Positions 8,782 to 16,701 of a stretch of 64,000 nt of DNA are shown here, one piece after another. Position numbers and translations under genes: made by a program. Position 1 is the stretch's first letter; each line of letters opens with the position of its first letter. Origin of the DNA: UBA6163 sp041753075 (lineage in GTDB: Bacteria > Planctomycetota > Planctomycetia > Pirellulales > Pirellulaceae); the NCBI GenBank assembly GCA_041753075.1, contig JBGSVE010000063.1, positions 62,001 through 126,000 on the forward strand, written 5' to 3'. The notes below the pieces were generated by a model. That model was given only the letters and a program-made list of their open reading frames with translations. It was not told the DNA's origin and did no database searches.

Positions 8782-9999
8782 ATGAGTAAAAAGATTTTTC
8801 TGTCCGTGGGCGAACCCAGCGGCGATCAACATACCGCGCGATTGGTTCAATCGCTCCAACAGCGTCGCAGCGACCTGCGTTTTGTTGGTTTTGGCGGACC
8901 GTCGATGCGGGCGGCAGGCTGCCTCCTAGATCGCGACATGACGAAAATGGCCGTTGTCGGCTTGGTCGAAGTCTTGCCCAAACTGCGAGAATTCTATCGC
9001 TTAGCCGACGAGGCCGAAGCGGTGTTCAAATCCGGCGGCGTGGACGGCGTGTTGCTGGTTGATTTTCCGGGGTTCAATTGGCACATCGCCAAACGAGCGA
9101 AGAAGTACGACATTCCGGTTCACTATTATCTGCCGCCGCAATTGTGGGCCTGGGGCAGTTGGCGATTGAAAAAGCTGCGGCGCAGTGTCGATCACGTGCT
9201 GACGGTTTTGCCATTTGAAGACCAGTGGTACCAGGAGCGCGGCGTATCGACCACGTTTGTAGGACATCCGTTTTTTGATGCGGTGCAGAACAAGACGCTG
9301 GACCAACGATTGCTTGATCGGTTTGATGATCTAAATTGCAGCGGCGAACGGTTGATCGCGGTGTTGCCGGGCTCGCGCGAGCACGAGGTCCAGCGAAACT
9401 TTCCATTGATGCTTGAATCGATCCGCCGGTTGTCGCGTAAATACAGAGACGCGAGGTTTTTGATCGCCGCATTTCGCGATACACATGGACTATGGTGTCG
9501 CCAACAATTGCGGGCCGAGGATCGTCGATTGCCGGTCGATATCTTTGTCGGCAAGACCAGCGAGATTATCGAGTCAAGCGAATGTGCAATGATGGTCAGC
9601 GGTTCGGTCAGCTTGGAATTGCTCGCGCGTCAAACACCAGCCGCAGTGATTTATCGCGTCGGTCGCATCTTGAACACATTTGGCAAGATGGTTGTCAACG
9701 TCGACAGCATGACGTTGGTCAACTTGATGGCCGGCAAGACGCTGTTTCCCGAAATGGTATCCGTCGGACGCACCGAACCCGCGATCGACTTTCTTTACCA
9801 AAGCGTGGCGTCGATGTTGCAAGATGACTACTACCGTAATGGTTTGCTCGAGCAAATGGCCGAGCTGCGCAGTGCCCAAGCGACAGCCGGCGCATCGGAT
9901 CGCGCGGCCGATGCGTTGTTGGAACAGTTTGGTTGGCCGGCACGTCCGCAAGTTGAACCACAGCGCGACGCAGTGTCGCTGCAGCGACGTGCTGCTTAG
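8782..9999 (+). CDS. lpxB: Lipid-A-disaccharide synthase
   Basis: A 405-residue GT19 glycosyltransferase that joins UDP-2,3-diacylglucosamine to lipid X to make the lipid A disaccharide at the inner face of the cytoplasmic membrane. Characteristic blocks are FLSVGEPSGDQHTARL at the N-terminus, VLLVDFPGFNWHIAK, YYLPPQLWAWG near residue 115, VGHPFFDAV, VLPGSREHEVQRNFP near 195, and SGSVSLELLARQTPAAVIYR near 275. The open frame extends into the preceding kinase gene; ATG 8782 is chosen because the family begins with this motif. It lies 31 bases after the kinase stop. Its presence is consistent with planctomycetes having an LPS-type outer membrane. Confidence 0.93.
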   Translation: MSKKIFLSVGEPSGDQHTARLVQSLQQRRSDLRFVGFGGPSMRAAGCLLDRDMTKMAVVGLVEVLPKLREFYRLADEAEAVFKSGGVDGVLLVDFPGFNWHIAKRAKKYDIPVHYYLPPQLWAWGSWRLKKLRRSVDHVLTVLPFEDQWYQERGVSTTFVGHPFFDAVQNKTLDQRLLDRFDDLNCSGERLIAVLPGSREHEVQRNFPLMLESIRRLSRKYRDARFLIAAFRDTHGLWCRQQLRAEDRRLPVDIFVGKTSEIIESSECAMMVSGSVSLELLARQTPAAVIYRVGRILNTFGKMVVNVDSMTLVNLMAGKTLFPEMVSVGRTEPAIDFLYQSVASMLQDDYYRNGLLEQMAELRSAQATAGASDRAADALLEQFGWPARPQVEPQRDAVSLQRRAA

Positions 10000-10012
10000 A
10001 ATTCCAATTCCA

Positions 10013-10078
10013 TCAGCCGCAGTGCGCTAGCACGCGGTTACCGCGGCAGGAACCGCACGCTAACGCGAGGCGGCTGAT
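10013..10078. repeat. Palindromic dispersed repeat, family B copy 1
   Basis: A 66-base imperfect palindrome with outer arms TCAGCCGC / GCGGCTGA. A near-identical element is at 42343-42411 (the arms and most of the interior match: CAGTGCG, TAGCACGCGGTT, GGAACCGCACGCTA, CGCGAGGCGGCTGA). Both copies lie between convergent genes, here lpxB and a DUF3299 gene, so each could act as a bidirectional terminator or REP-like element. It is the main content of the 10000-10112 spacer. Confidence 0.75.
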
Positions 10079-10112
10079 TTGTGGTCCGAATGGAGAATAC
10101 CCAGGCTAGGCA

Positions 10113-10622
10113 CTAACGCGCATCGGTGCCCTGCAGATTGAAGATTGCAAAATGTCCGGTATCGTCCGGATACTTATACTCTTTAATCTTGAACGTTCCG
10201 GTGACCGTAACGGCGCGCGTTGTGTAGTCGGTGGTGACGCCATCGACAAGGTTTACGACCACACAATCAAACAGCGCCGCACCGGGACCGAAGCAACATT
10301 CTTGGTTATCGCGAACCAACACAAACTCGTTGATATTGGTTTCGCGAAACAAAGTGCTCGGCAAGATGAACCCCCGCAGCTTGACCTTCTTTCCGTCAAG
10401 TGACTCGATCGCGTCGGTCAACATCGACCGCTCAAATTTGCCATCCTTTTCGATGTCGAACTTCAAGTCGTCGAACGAGATCTCTCCCTTGGCACGAGCC
10501 GTACTTCGCGCTGGTGCCACCGCCACACGAGCCGGATCAACGCCGGGAGCGACCGGGTCCGCAGCGTTGCCATCGATCGCTAATAACAGCACGACGCTAA
10601 GAACTATTTGCCATCGGATCAT
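10113..10622 (-). CDS. Secreted DUF3299-family protein
   Basis: A 169-residue protein with an N-terminal signal peptide (hydrophobic residues 4-19, cleavage likely after the GNA of AIDGNAADP). The mature part has the DUF3299 pattern: VKLRGFILPS, FVLVRDNQECCFGPGA and a closing VTVTGTFKIKEYKYPDDTGH segment. The paired cysteines in ECCFG are conserved between this protein and its neighbour at 10645, suggesting a metal site or disulfide. It starts 22 bases after that neighbour's stop and is the last gene of a minus-strand cluster with an ABC transporter. From memory, DUF3299 proteins accompany similar ABC transporters in proteobacteria, including a zinc-regulated Vibrio cluster. The function is not established. 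Confidence 0.8.
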   Translation of the reverse strand: MIRWQIVLSVVLLLAIDGNAADPVAPGVDPARVAVAPARSTARAKGEISFDDLKFDIEKDGKFERSMLTDAIESLDGKKVKLRGFILPSTLFRETNINEFVLVRDNQECCFGPGAALFDCVVVNLVDGVTTDYTTRAVTVTGTFKIKEYKYPDDTGHFAIFNLQGTDAR

Positions 10623-10644
10623 CGGGCCACTCCGTTCTGGTTAA

Positions 10645-11325
10645 TCAACGGAGTTCGTCGACTCGCATTTGATAGAAAATCTGGTTATCAAAATCCGCCG
10701 CCTTGGTCGCGTTGGGATTGAGCATGAACTTGCCGGCTAGCTTTAACTTGCTCAAACCGGCTTTCACCGTTTGGCCGCTGGTCAAGGTGACTTCAATCAT
10801 GTCGGTACTGCGCGGTTGGCCACCAAAACAACAGGTGCCCAAATCAGGCACAAGAATGAAACGACGCAGCAACCCCGAACCCGACGACGGATGGATATAT
10901 CCTTTCAAAAAAATCTTCTCGCCGTCAATCTCAACGGCTCGCGAGGTCGGAATATCGGGCAGCGGTTCGGGTTGTTGTAAATCGTAGAACGCCACGCGGT
11001 TGTAACCTTCGGGCACTTCGGTGGCATAGATATAACTGTGTTCGCTAACGCCGCCGACCAGCAACAAGCCATTAGCCGCAAGTCCACACAAGGCGACTGC
11101 ACGACCACTGAATTCGCCCGGATAACGCTTGATAGTTCGCAGCCCCGTAATTCCCAACGCAACTCCTAACATCGCAAAAACAAGCATCGGTGAGAATGCG
11201 GGAATTAAACCTAGCATCGCCGGCAGGATAAGGATCACCGAAATCACCGCCGCACGACTGATCTCGCGATACGGATAATTGACTAAGTCGGTGGTGTCTG
11301 AAAGTTGAATTTCCGCAGTTGCCAT
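10645..11325 (-). CDS. Membrane-anchored DUF3299-family protein with N-terminal TM pair
   Basis: A 226-residue protein. Two or three hydrophobic helices lie in residues 22-95 (a DUF4190-like membrane module), followed by an extracytoplasmic domain. This resembles the neighbouring secreted DUF3299 protein: IFLKGYIHPSSGSG, RRFILVPDLGTCCFGG, and VKAGLSKLKLAGKFML near the end. The TCCFGG motif is equivalent to ECCFGP in the neighbour, so the two are probably duplicated partners, one soluble and one tethered. It lies between the unknown secreted protein (11361) and the soluble DUF3299 gene (10113) on the same strand. The function is unknown; membership of a transport or metal-handling cluster is inferred from the upstream ABC transporter. 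Confidence 0.78.
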   Translation of the reverse strand: MATAEIQLSDTTDLVNYPYREISRAAVISVILILPAMLGLIPAFSPMLVFAMLGVALGITGLRTIKRYPGEFSGRAVALCGLAANGLLLVGGVSEHSYIYATEVPEGYNRVAFYDLQQPEPLPDIPTSRAVEIDGEKIFLKGYIHPSSGSGLLRRFILVPDLGTCCFGGQPRSTDMIEVTLTSGQTVKAGLSKLKLAGKFMLNPNATKAADFDNQIFYQMRVDELR

Positions 11326-11360
11326 TGTTTGGCTTATCTCCTTGAAACGCTGGACTTAGC

Positions 11361-12809
11361 TCAAATTTCGGATAGTCGTAGTGGATCGGTTCCCAAACGG
11401 TTGGGGACAACCGTTCGACAATTTTTGAAGCTGAAGCAGAGCACTAGGTAGAGTAATGCTAATAGTAATCCGAATCCGAAAACTGCTACGCCCGTGGCGG
11501 CGAAGCGGTTCAGATCCAGCCATGGTGCTGCGATCGGTGTTTTCATGCCGCGACTAATGGCGAACCAATGTTCAGTGTGCGGCGCGGATGATACCGCCGC
11601 CAATGGGCCCGACGACGTCCTGGCGAGGCTTAGCGAAGATGAAACACCAAGCAGGTCTTTGTGTTTTGGAACCGCGTGCGATGAGCTGGCTGCCGGTGCC
11701 GGCTGAGGGGCCGGAATCGAAAAAACTGACCCCGCTCGCTTGACGCTTTCGGGATCGATTTCTTTCAGCTTCTTGATCGCTTCTTCGGCTTCGGGCTTGG
11801 GGCAAGCGCGAAGGTAATTGACCACCGGAACGCGAATCCAATTGTTGTCTTTTTCGGCTTCGACAAACAATTCAACCAAGCGATCGATCTGGCTCCAATC
11901 GCCCCACCGCGCCAAGTCGGGAATCACAAGATCCGCGATATCTTTCCGCTCCAAAACATAATGCAACGAGTTGACCAACGCCGAGCGTGGAATCTTCGTG
12001 GCTTCGGTTCCATGAAAGCGGACGGCCATGATCGCTGCATAAGTATCGGCGTACGGAGCCTTAGCGTTGTTCAAAAACAGCTCGTCGATTTTCGGCAATC
12101 CCGCTTCGCCGGCCAACATCAAATAGCACGCAATCAACGCATCCAAACCGCCGCGTGAAGTCGGTTGAGTGCTGGTCAGCATTTCCTCAAGCAGCGGCAA
12201 ATCTTTTTCGTCACCGCAAACGCCCAGCATCGTCAGATACAAACGTTTGCGGTCCGCCGGCATGCCGTCTTCATTGATCCATGAAACCAATTGGTCATGG
12301 TCCATGAACGGTTTGAGTGTTTGCACAACGGAATAGGGCGTGATTGCAAATTCATCATACGCGTCACGATTGAGCATCGAGTCGGGATGCTGCAGGTAGG
12401 GTTGATAAAACTTCAATCGCTCAAGCGGGTCATCGGGCAGTTTGGTAAGTTCACCGAGGTACTGTTCGCTGGCTTCAGTCAGCGGCAGACACGCCCATTG
12501 CAGATCGGCGGGTTCTGCGCCCGAGAGCATAAAACGACGTCCTGGTGCGACGGTACCGTAGTAGACTGACGACACGGTTTGGTCTGGTTTGACAAGCTTG
12601 TCGCCCTTGAGCACCGAGATGATTTTGAATTGAACTTGGCCGGTCAGTTCATCGCGAATCGAATCGCGCGTAGACTCGGCAATCACAACGGCATCCATAA
12701 TGCCGATTTCTTGACGCAGTGTTTGCGACACGGCGCTGCAGAAAGGGCACGCGATCGTCGGCGCGATCGTCAGCAAGACCAGCGTGAGAGCCAGAGTAAG
12801 TCGAATCAT
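11361..12809 (-). CDS. Unknown exported protein with C-terminal membrane anchor
   Basis: 482 residues, not assigned to a named family. The signal peptide MIRLTLALTLVLLTIAPTIA is followed immediately by CPFCSAVSQTLRQEI, so a CxxC pair sits at the mature N-terminus. The middle is helical with HEAT-like character (residues about 170-370), then a Ser/Ala/Pro-rich linker, then one C-terminal membrane helix (VFGFGLLLALLYLVLCFSF) and a short basic tail. The open frame extends 54 codons upstream through a hairpin repeat; ATG 12809, directly before the signal peptide, is chosen. It lies between the FtsX-type permease and the DUF3299 genes on the same strand. The CxxC next to a membrane-anchored extracytoplasmic domain suggests metal or redox handling, but this is inference. 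Confidence 0.75.
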   Translation of the reverse strand: MIRLTLALTLVLLTIAPTIACPFCSAVSQTLRQEIGIMDAVVIAESTRDSIRDELTGQVQFKIISVLKGDKLVKPDQTVSSVYYGTVAPGRRFMLSGAEPADLQWACLPLTEASEQYLGELTKLPDDPLERLKFYQPYLQHPDSMLNRDAYDEFAITPYSVVQTLKPFMDHDQLVSWINEDGMPADRKRLYLTMLGVCGDEKDLPLLEEMLTSTQPTSRGGLDALIACYLMLAGEAGLPKIDELFLNNAKAPYADTYAAIMAVRFHGTEATKIPRSALVNSLHYVLERKDIADLVIPDLARWGDWSQIDRLVELFVEAEKDNNWIRVPVVNYLRACPKPEAEEAIKKLKEIDPESVKRAGSVFSIPAPQPAPAASSSHAVPKHKDLLGVSSSLSLARTSSGPLAAVSSAPHTEHWFAISRGMKTPIAAPWLDLNRFAATGVAVFGFGLLLALLYLVLCFSFKNCRTVVPNRLGTDPLRLSEI

Positions 12810-12864
12810 TGAATTCAAATTCAGTACGTGAACGAGAACTGTCGGTGTGTCCAATTCTAACTTC

Positions 12865-12950
12865 TCCAGAGTAGAACAATTGTCCCAATTGTTCAGCCAG
12901 CACGGCAGGCTAAGTTTCCCAAACAATTGGGACAATTGTTCTACTCTGGA
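12865..12950. repeat. Nested palindromic element, 29-base perfect inverted repeat
   Basis: Left arm 12865-12893 and right arm 12922-12950 are perfect reverse complements over 29 bases, separated by 28 bases. Each arm contains its own palindrome (AACAATTG-TCC-CAATTGTT), and the loop holds a short AGCC/GGCT pair. It lies in the 248-base gap between the permease stop (13058) and the next gene start (12809), so it could terminate transcription, insulate the two genes, or be a small mobile palindrome. No second copy is visible in this window. Confidence 0.8.
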
Positions 12951-13057
12951 AAGTGCGAACGTCACTGGCATTGTAGGTTGATCGCCGGTTCGCCGTGAAG
13001 GCTTGATTCACTTAATGTTTTAAAGCGAATCGGCTGGTAGCGGTTGTGGCGATCGTA

Positions 13058-14416
13058 TCAGGCAGCCAAATTGCGGCTGACATCGGTACGATAGGCAACC
13101 ATCGCGGGCAACAAACCGGCAAGCGCCGCCAACGCCAGGGCGCATGGCAGAACGTACCACTCGTACGAGCTGATCGAGAAAAAGTGCGGCTGGACACCCG
13201 TGTGGGCCTCGATGTAGGGACTGGCGAACTTGATCGCCCCATGAGCCAGCACCCAACCTAAAACGCAGCCAAAAATGGCAATCAGCAGGCTTTCCAACAA
13301 GATAATTGCGGTGACCGATTCGCGACGGGCTCCGAGCGCTCGCATGACCGCGATGTCGCGGCGTCGATCGTTCATCGAATTGTAAATCGCCACCAAAATT
13401 CCGACCGCCGCGACAAAGCAAGTAATGACCGTGATGACCAACAACGCGACCAACAGCGGCCCGACAATTTGCGACAACATTTTGCTGATCTCGCCGACCG
13501 GTGCGGCGGCTTGAGCGGCGGTGCCCTCATTGATACGGTTCATCATCTGCGGACCCCACAAGCCGCCGTTGCGAACCAAGATCGCCGTCACCTCGCGCTG
13601 GGGAATCGTCAGCGGCTTGATCTCGGTATCATCAGCGACTTCGCCCGCGACAAAATCCTCGGCCTGGTTCTCGACCGGTTTCGCGTGGCCTTCCATCAAG
13701 TAAAAACCTTCCATGTTGACGAACGTAGCGCGATCGTTCGGCGTTCCCGTGGGCGCAAGCACGCCAACGATCGTGAACGCATCGGCATGTCCCTTGCCCT
13801 CGGGGTCGCCATGCGTTGGATAGAAAATATCGCCTGCTTTGATGCCGAAGTTGGCCGCCACTCGCGCACCGACCACCGCCTCGAAATATCCGTGTTCAGG
13901 CGTGTAGGTTTTGAAATTGCGTCCTTGGGCAAAGGCAAACTTCTGGTCCAAATCATCGCCGTGTCGCAGCAGTTCAAAGAAATCAGGCGTCGTGCCAACC
14001 ACGCGGAACTCGCCGTAGTAGTCGCCCAACGTCAACGGTATCGCAAACCCACCCGCCACGAATCGCGAATACTCGCCAGCGGTTTCGCCGAGCGCTTTTG
14101 AACCGCCGAGCTTTCGCACTTCCTCGGTACGCTGGGCCTGGGTCATGAACTCCATGTACTGCGTGTACGGCAAGTTCTCAATCGGTTGGCTGAGGTAGTA
14201 AACCGAGTTGAGCGTTAGCTGCAGCGGACTGCCCTTGGGGCCGACGACGATGTTGTAGCTGACCGCCGAATTGCGCTGAAACGCATCGGTGACGATGCCA
14301 TAAACAGCCAACACCATTACCACCAGCGCCACACCCAAGCCCAACGACAGCGCCGTCAAATAACTGGACAACGAGCGGTGGCGAAAGTTACGCCAAGCAA
14401 TTTGCAACAACGACAT
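13058..14416 (-). CDS. ABC transporter permease, FtsX/MacB type
   Basis: 452 residues. An N-terminal membrane helix (about 15-45, in SSYLTALSLGLGVALVVMVLAVYG) is followed by a large extracytoplasmic MacB_PCD-like domain (about 50-300) and a C-terminal FtsX domain with three helices. The FtsX domain shows the typical NSMNDRRRDIAVMRALGARRESV cytosolic motif. Such permeases do not transport through a channel across the bilayer but drive extracytoplasmic lipoproteins, peptides or ligands (LolCE, MacB, zinc-related systems). It is followed on the same strand by the unknown CxxC protein and two DUF3299 proteins, and preceded by its ATPase at 14443. The substrate is unknown. Confidence 0.88.
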   Translation of the reverse strand: MSLLQIAWRNFRHRSLSSYLTALSLGLGVALVVMVLAVYGIVTDAFQRNSAVSYNIVVGPKGSPLQLTLNSVYYLSQPIENLPYTQYMEFMTQAQRTEEVRKLGGSKALGETAGEYSRFVAGGFAIPLTLGDYYGEFRVVGTTPDFFELLRHGDDLDQKFAFAQGRNFKTYTPEHGYFEAVVGARVAANFGIKAGDIFYPTHGDPEGKGHADAFTIVGVLAPTGTPNDRATFVNMEGFYLMEGHAKPVENQAEDFVAGEVADDTEIKPLTIPQREVTAILVRNGGLWGPQMMNRINEGTAAQAAAPVGEISKMLSQIVGPLLVALLVITVITCFVAAVGILVAIYNSMNDRRRDIAVMRALGARRESVTAIILLESLLIAIFGCVLGWVLAHGAIKFASPYIEAHTGVQPHFFSISSYEWYVLPCALALAALAGLLPAMVAYRTDVSRNLAA

Positions 14417-14442
14417 GGTGCTTACCGGATCGGGCGGGCGTA

Positions 14443-15117
14443 TTAGTGGGTAGTCGATAAGACGCGGTTGATCGCATCCAGTTTTTCAATCCGATCAAAC
14501 TGCGTCGCCACATCCATGCTGTGCGTCACCATCAACAACGCGACCTGGTCTTGTTCGCAAATCTCGCGAATCAGGTCGATGACAATCTGGCTGCTGGCAG
14601 GATCGACGTTCGCAGTCGGTTCATCGGCCAACAGCAACTTCGGTCGGTTGGCCAAGCTGCGCGCGATCGCGACGCGTTGTTGTTGGCCAACGGAAAGTTG
14701 CGCCGGTCGATAATGGGCACGACTGGCCAATCCCACGCGATCGAGCAACTCGGTCGCCCGCGCCGTGTCATGGCGGCCGCGCGCGAACGTCATTCCCAAC
14801 CGCACGTTCTCCAGCGCCGTGAACGCGCCGAGCAGATTGAAGGTTTGAAACACATAGCCAATCATGCCGGCGCGAAAACGATCGCGACCTGATTCACTCA
14901 GCAGCGTGATGTCGGTTCCGGCGATGCGGATCGAGCCGCTGTCCGGTGAAGCGATGCCAGCGATCAAGTGCAGCAGCGTCGTCTTGCCGCCGCCGCTCTC
15001 GCCGATCAAGACCGTTTGCTCGCCGGCCGCAACTGACAACGACGGCACGTCGAGAATCGGCAATTGCCCACCCTCGGGTTGCACAAACGACTTCTTCAGA
15101 TTGATAACTTCGAGCAT
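14443..15117 (-). CDS. ABC transporter ATPase, LolD/MacB type
   Basis: A 224-residue nucleotide-binding protein. Walker A is GESGGGKTTL, the Q loop is GYVFQTFNLLGAF, the signature is LSVGQQQRVAIARSLANRP, Walker B is LLLADEPTANVD, and the H loop is LMVTHSMD. These, with the short length, place it in the LolD/MacB/FtsE group that partners FtsX-type permeases such as the one 26 bases downstream. Two starts are possible: ATG at 15117, directly before the family's usual LEVINLKKSF, or GTG at 15129, which would overlap the smpB stop by 4 bases. I use the ATG. It probably energises the neighbouring permease and works with the DUF3299 proteins. Confidence 0.9.
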   Translation of the reverse strand: MLEVINLKKSFVQPEGGQLPILDVPSLSVAAGEQTVLIGESGGGKTTLLHLIAGIASPDSGSIRIAGTDITLLSESGRDRFRAGMIGYVFQTFNLLGAFTALENVRLGMTFARGRHDTARATELLDRVGLASRAHYRPAQLSVGQQQRVAIARSLANRPKLLLADEPTANVDPASSQIVIDLIREICEQDQVALLMVTHSMDVATQFDRIEKLDAINRVLSTTH

Positions 15118-15125
15118 CCGTGGTC

Positions 15126-15623
15126 TCACTTGCCCCGCATCGCGCGCTGGAGTCCGCGTTTGGTATCGCGATCTTTCATCGCTTGGCGTTTATCATGCAG
15201 CTTCTTACCCTTGACCAAACCCATCACGCATTTGGCAATCCCGCGATCGTTGAAATAGACCTGAAGCGGCACCAGCGTGAGGCCGCGCTCTTTGGCTCGA
15301 CCGGCGAACATATCAAACTCGCGCGAATGAATCAGCAGCTTGCGCGGACGCCGCGGATCATGGTTCCACATCCCGGCGTTTTTGTAATGGGCAATGTCCG
15401 AGCTGATCAACCATAAATCGCGATCTTTGACGCGAATGTAGGCTTCGTCGATCGACAATTTGCCCTCGCGCATCGACTTAACTTCGCTGCCCATCAATTG
15501 CATTCCGCATTCGACCGAATCGAGGATTTCATACTGAAACTTTGCTTTTCGGTTGTCGGCGACCAGCTTGGGGCCAGCGTCCGCTTTTTTGATTTTGCTT
15601 TTTTCAGCTTTTTTCGTTGCCAT
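15126..15623 (-). CDS. smpB: SsrA (tmRNA)-binding protein SmpB
   Basis: A 165-residue trans-translation factor that binds tmRNA and delivers it to stalled ribosomes. The family pattern is complete: VADNRKAKFQYEILDSVECG, EVKSMREGKLSIDEAYI, the RRPRKLLIH segment, and the basic C-terminal tail, DKRQAMKDRDTKRGLQRAMRGK in outline, which enters the mRNA channel. A lysine/alanine-rich N-terminal extension precedes the core. The ATG complement at 15621-15623 is used; an in-frame TTG one codon upstream is less likely. No tmRNA gene was recognised in the window. It is divergent from lipA. Confidence 0.95.
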   Translation of the reverse strand: MATKKAEKSKIKKADAGPKLVADNRKAKFQYEILDSVECGMQLMGSEVKSMREGKLSIDEAYIRVKDRDLWLISSDIAHYKNAGMWNHDPRRPRKLLIHSREFDMFAGRAKERGLTLVPLQVYFNDRGIAKCVMGLVKGKKLHDKRQAMKDRDTKRGLQRAMRGK

Positions 15624-15742
15624 CAAGTTACGCGGCGAGTGCTCGGGAGGTTCATGGGGGACCGCGCATTGTAACTTACGAGGTCATTTGGCTACGATGG
15701 GTCTGGTGTGTTGTCGTATTTGTTCGCTGGACCGAGATTTTC

Positions 15743-16663
15743 ATGGCGTTTCGTCTTCCCGTTGTTTCTCCGCCGGAAATGCCCGCAGGCACACCCACCA
15801 GCGGCAGTGGACGGTTGCCCAAGTGGCTCAAGCGTCCGATTCCGGTCAAGAACAACAACCACTTGACCGCGTCGTTGATGGACGAGTTGCGGTTGGAAAC
15901 GGTGTGTGACAACGCCAAGTGTCCCAATCGTATGGAATGCTACAGCCAGCAGACCGCGACGTTCATGATCTTGGGCAACGTCTGCACGCGACCGTGTGGG
16001 TTTTGCGCGGTCAGTCGCGGTCGCCCACCGCAGTTGCCCGAAGCAGACGAACCGGATCGTGTCGCCGAAGCCGCGGCGCGATTGGGATTGCGGCACGTCG
16101 TGATCACCAGCGTCACGCGAGACGATTTGCCCGACGGCGGCGCGGAACACTTTTACCAATGTGTCGTCGCGGTTCGCCAGCGAACGGGTGCAACCACTGA
16201 AGTGCTGACGCCCGATTTCGTCCACTGCAAACCGGCGCTGGAGCGCGTAATCGATGCCGCACCGACGGTGTTCAATCACAACATGGAAACAGTGCCACGG
16301 TTGTATCGCCGAGTTCGCGGTCCCAAGAGCGATTATCGCTGGACGCTGGAAATGATGAAGCAGGTCAAGCGTTACAACCCCAGCGTGATGACCAAGAGCG
16401 GCTTGATGCTCGGACTGGGTGAGCAGCGCGGCGAATTACTTGATGCGCTCGCCGACCTGCGAAGTTACGACGTCGACTTTCTAACGCTTGGCCAATACTT
16501 GCAACCGGGCGAAAAGTACCTCCCCGTTGTTCGCTACGTCGCCCCCGAAGAGTTCGACGAGTTGGGTCAGTTGGCCCGCGCGATGGGTTTCAAAAAGGTA
16601 GCCAGTGGTCCGTTCGTACGCAGCAGCTACCACGCCCGCGACATGGCCGAGACCACCTCATAA
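15743..16663 (+). CDS. lipA: Lipoyl synthase
   Basis: A 306-residue radical-SAM enzyme that inserts two sulfur atoms into the protein-bound octanoyl group to make lipoyl cofactors. Both iron-sulfur clusters are visible: the auxiliary cluster Cys set in CDNAKCPNRMEC and the radical-SAM CxxxCxxC in CTRPCGFC. Other hallmarks are the VVITSVTRDDLPDGGAEH block, VFNHNMETVPRLY, KSGLMLGLGE, and the closing GPFVRSSYHA arm with the conserved RSS. The open frame extends upstream, but ATG 15743 gives the usual family length. It is divergent from smpB; a hairpin follows the stop. Confidence 0.96.
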   Translation: MAFRLPVVSPPEMPAGTPTSGSGRLPKWLKRPIPVKNNNHLTASLMDELRLETVCDNAKCPNRMECYSQQTATFMILGNVCTRPCGFCAVSRGRPPQLPEADEPDRVAEAAARLGLRHVVITSVTRDDLPDGGAEHFYQCVVAVRQRTGATTEVLTPDFVHCKPALERVIDAAPTVFNHNMETVPRLYRRVRGPKSDYRWTLEMMKQVKRYNPSVMTKSGLMLGLGEQRGELLDALADLRSYDVDFLTLGQYLQPGEKYLPVVRYVAPEEFDELGQLARAMGFKKVASGPFVRSSYHARDMAETTS

Positions 16664-16669
16664 GGCATC

Positions 16670-16686
16670 GAACACTCGCCGTGTTC
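16670..16686. terminator. Short hairpin between convergent lipA and aldehyde dehydrogenase genes
   Basis: A perfect 6-base stem GAACAC / GTGTTC with a 5-base loop (TCGCC), 6 bases after the lipA stop and 15 bases from the stop of the converging dehydrogenase. There is no strong T-run, so it is only a candidate bidirectional terminator. The GTGTTC core also resembles the family A dispersed repeats. Confidence 0.4.
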
Positions 16687-16701
16687 AATACGAAGGATTT
16701 C

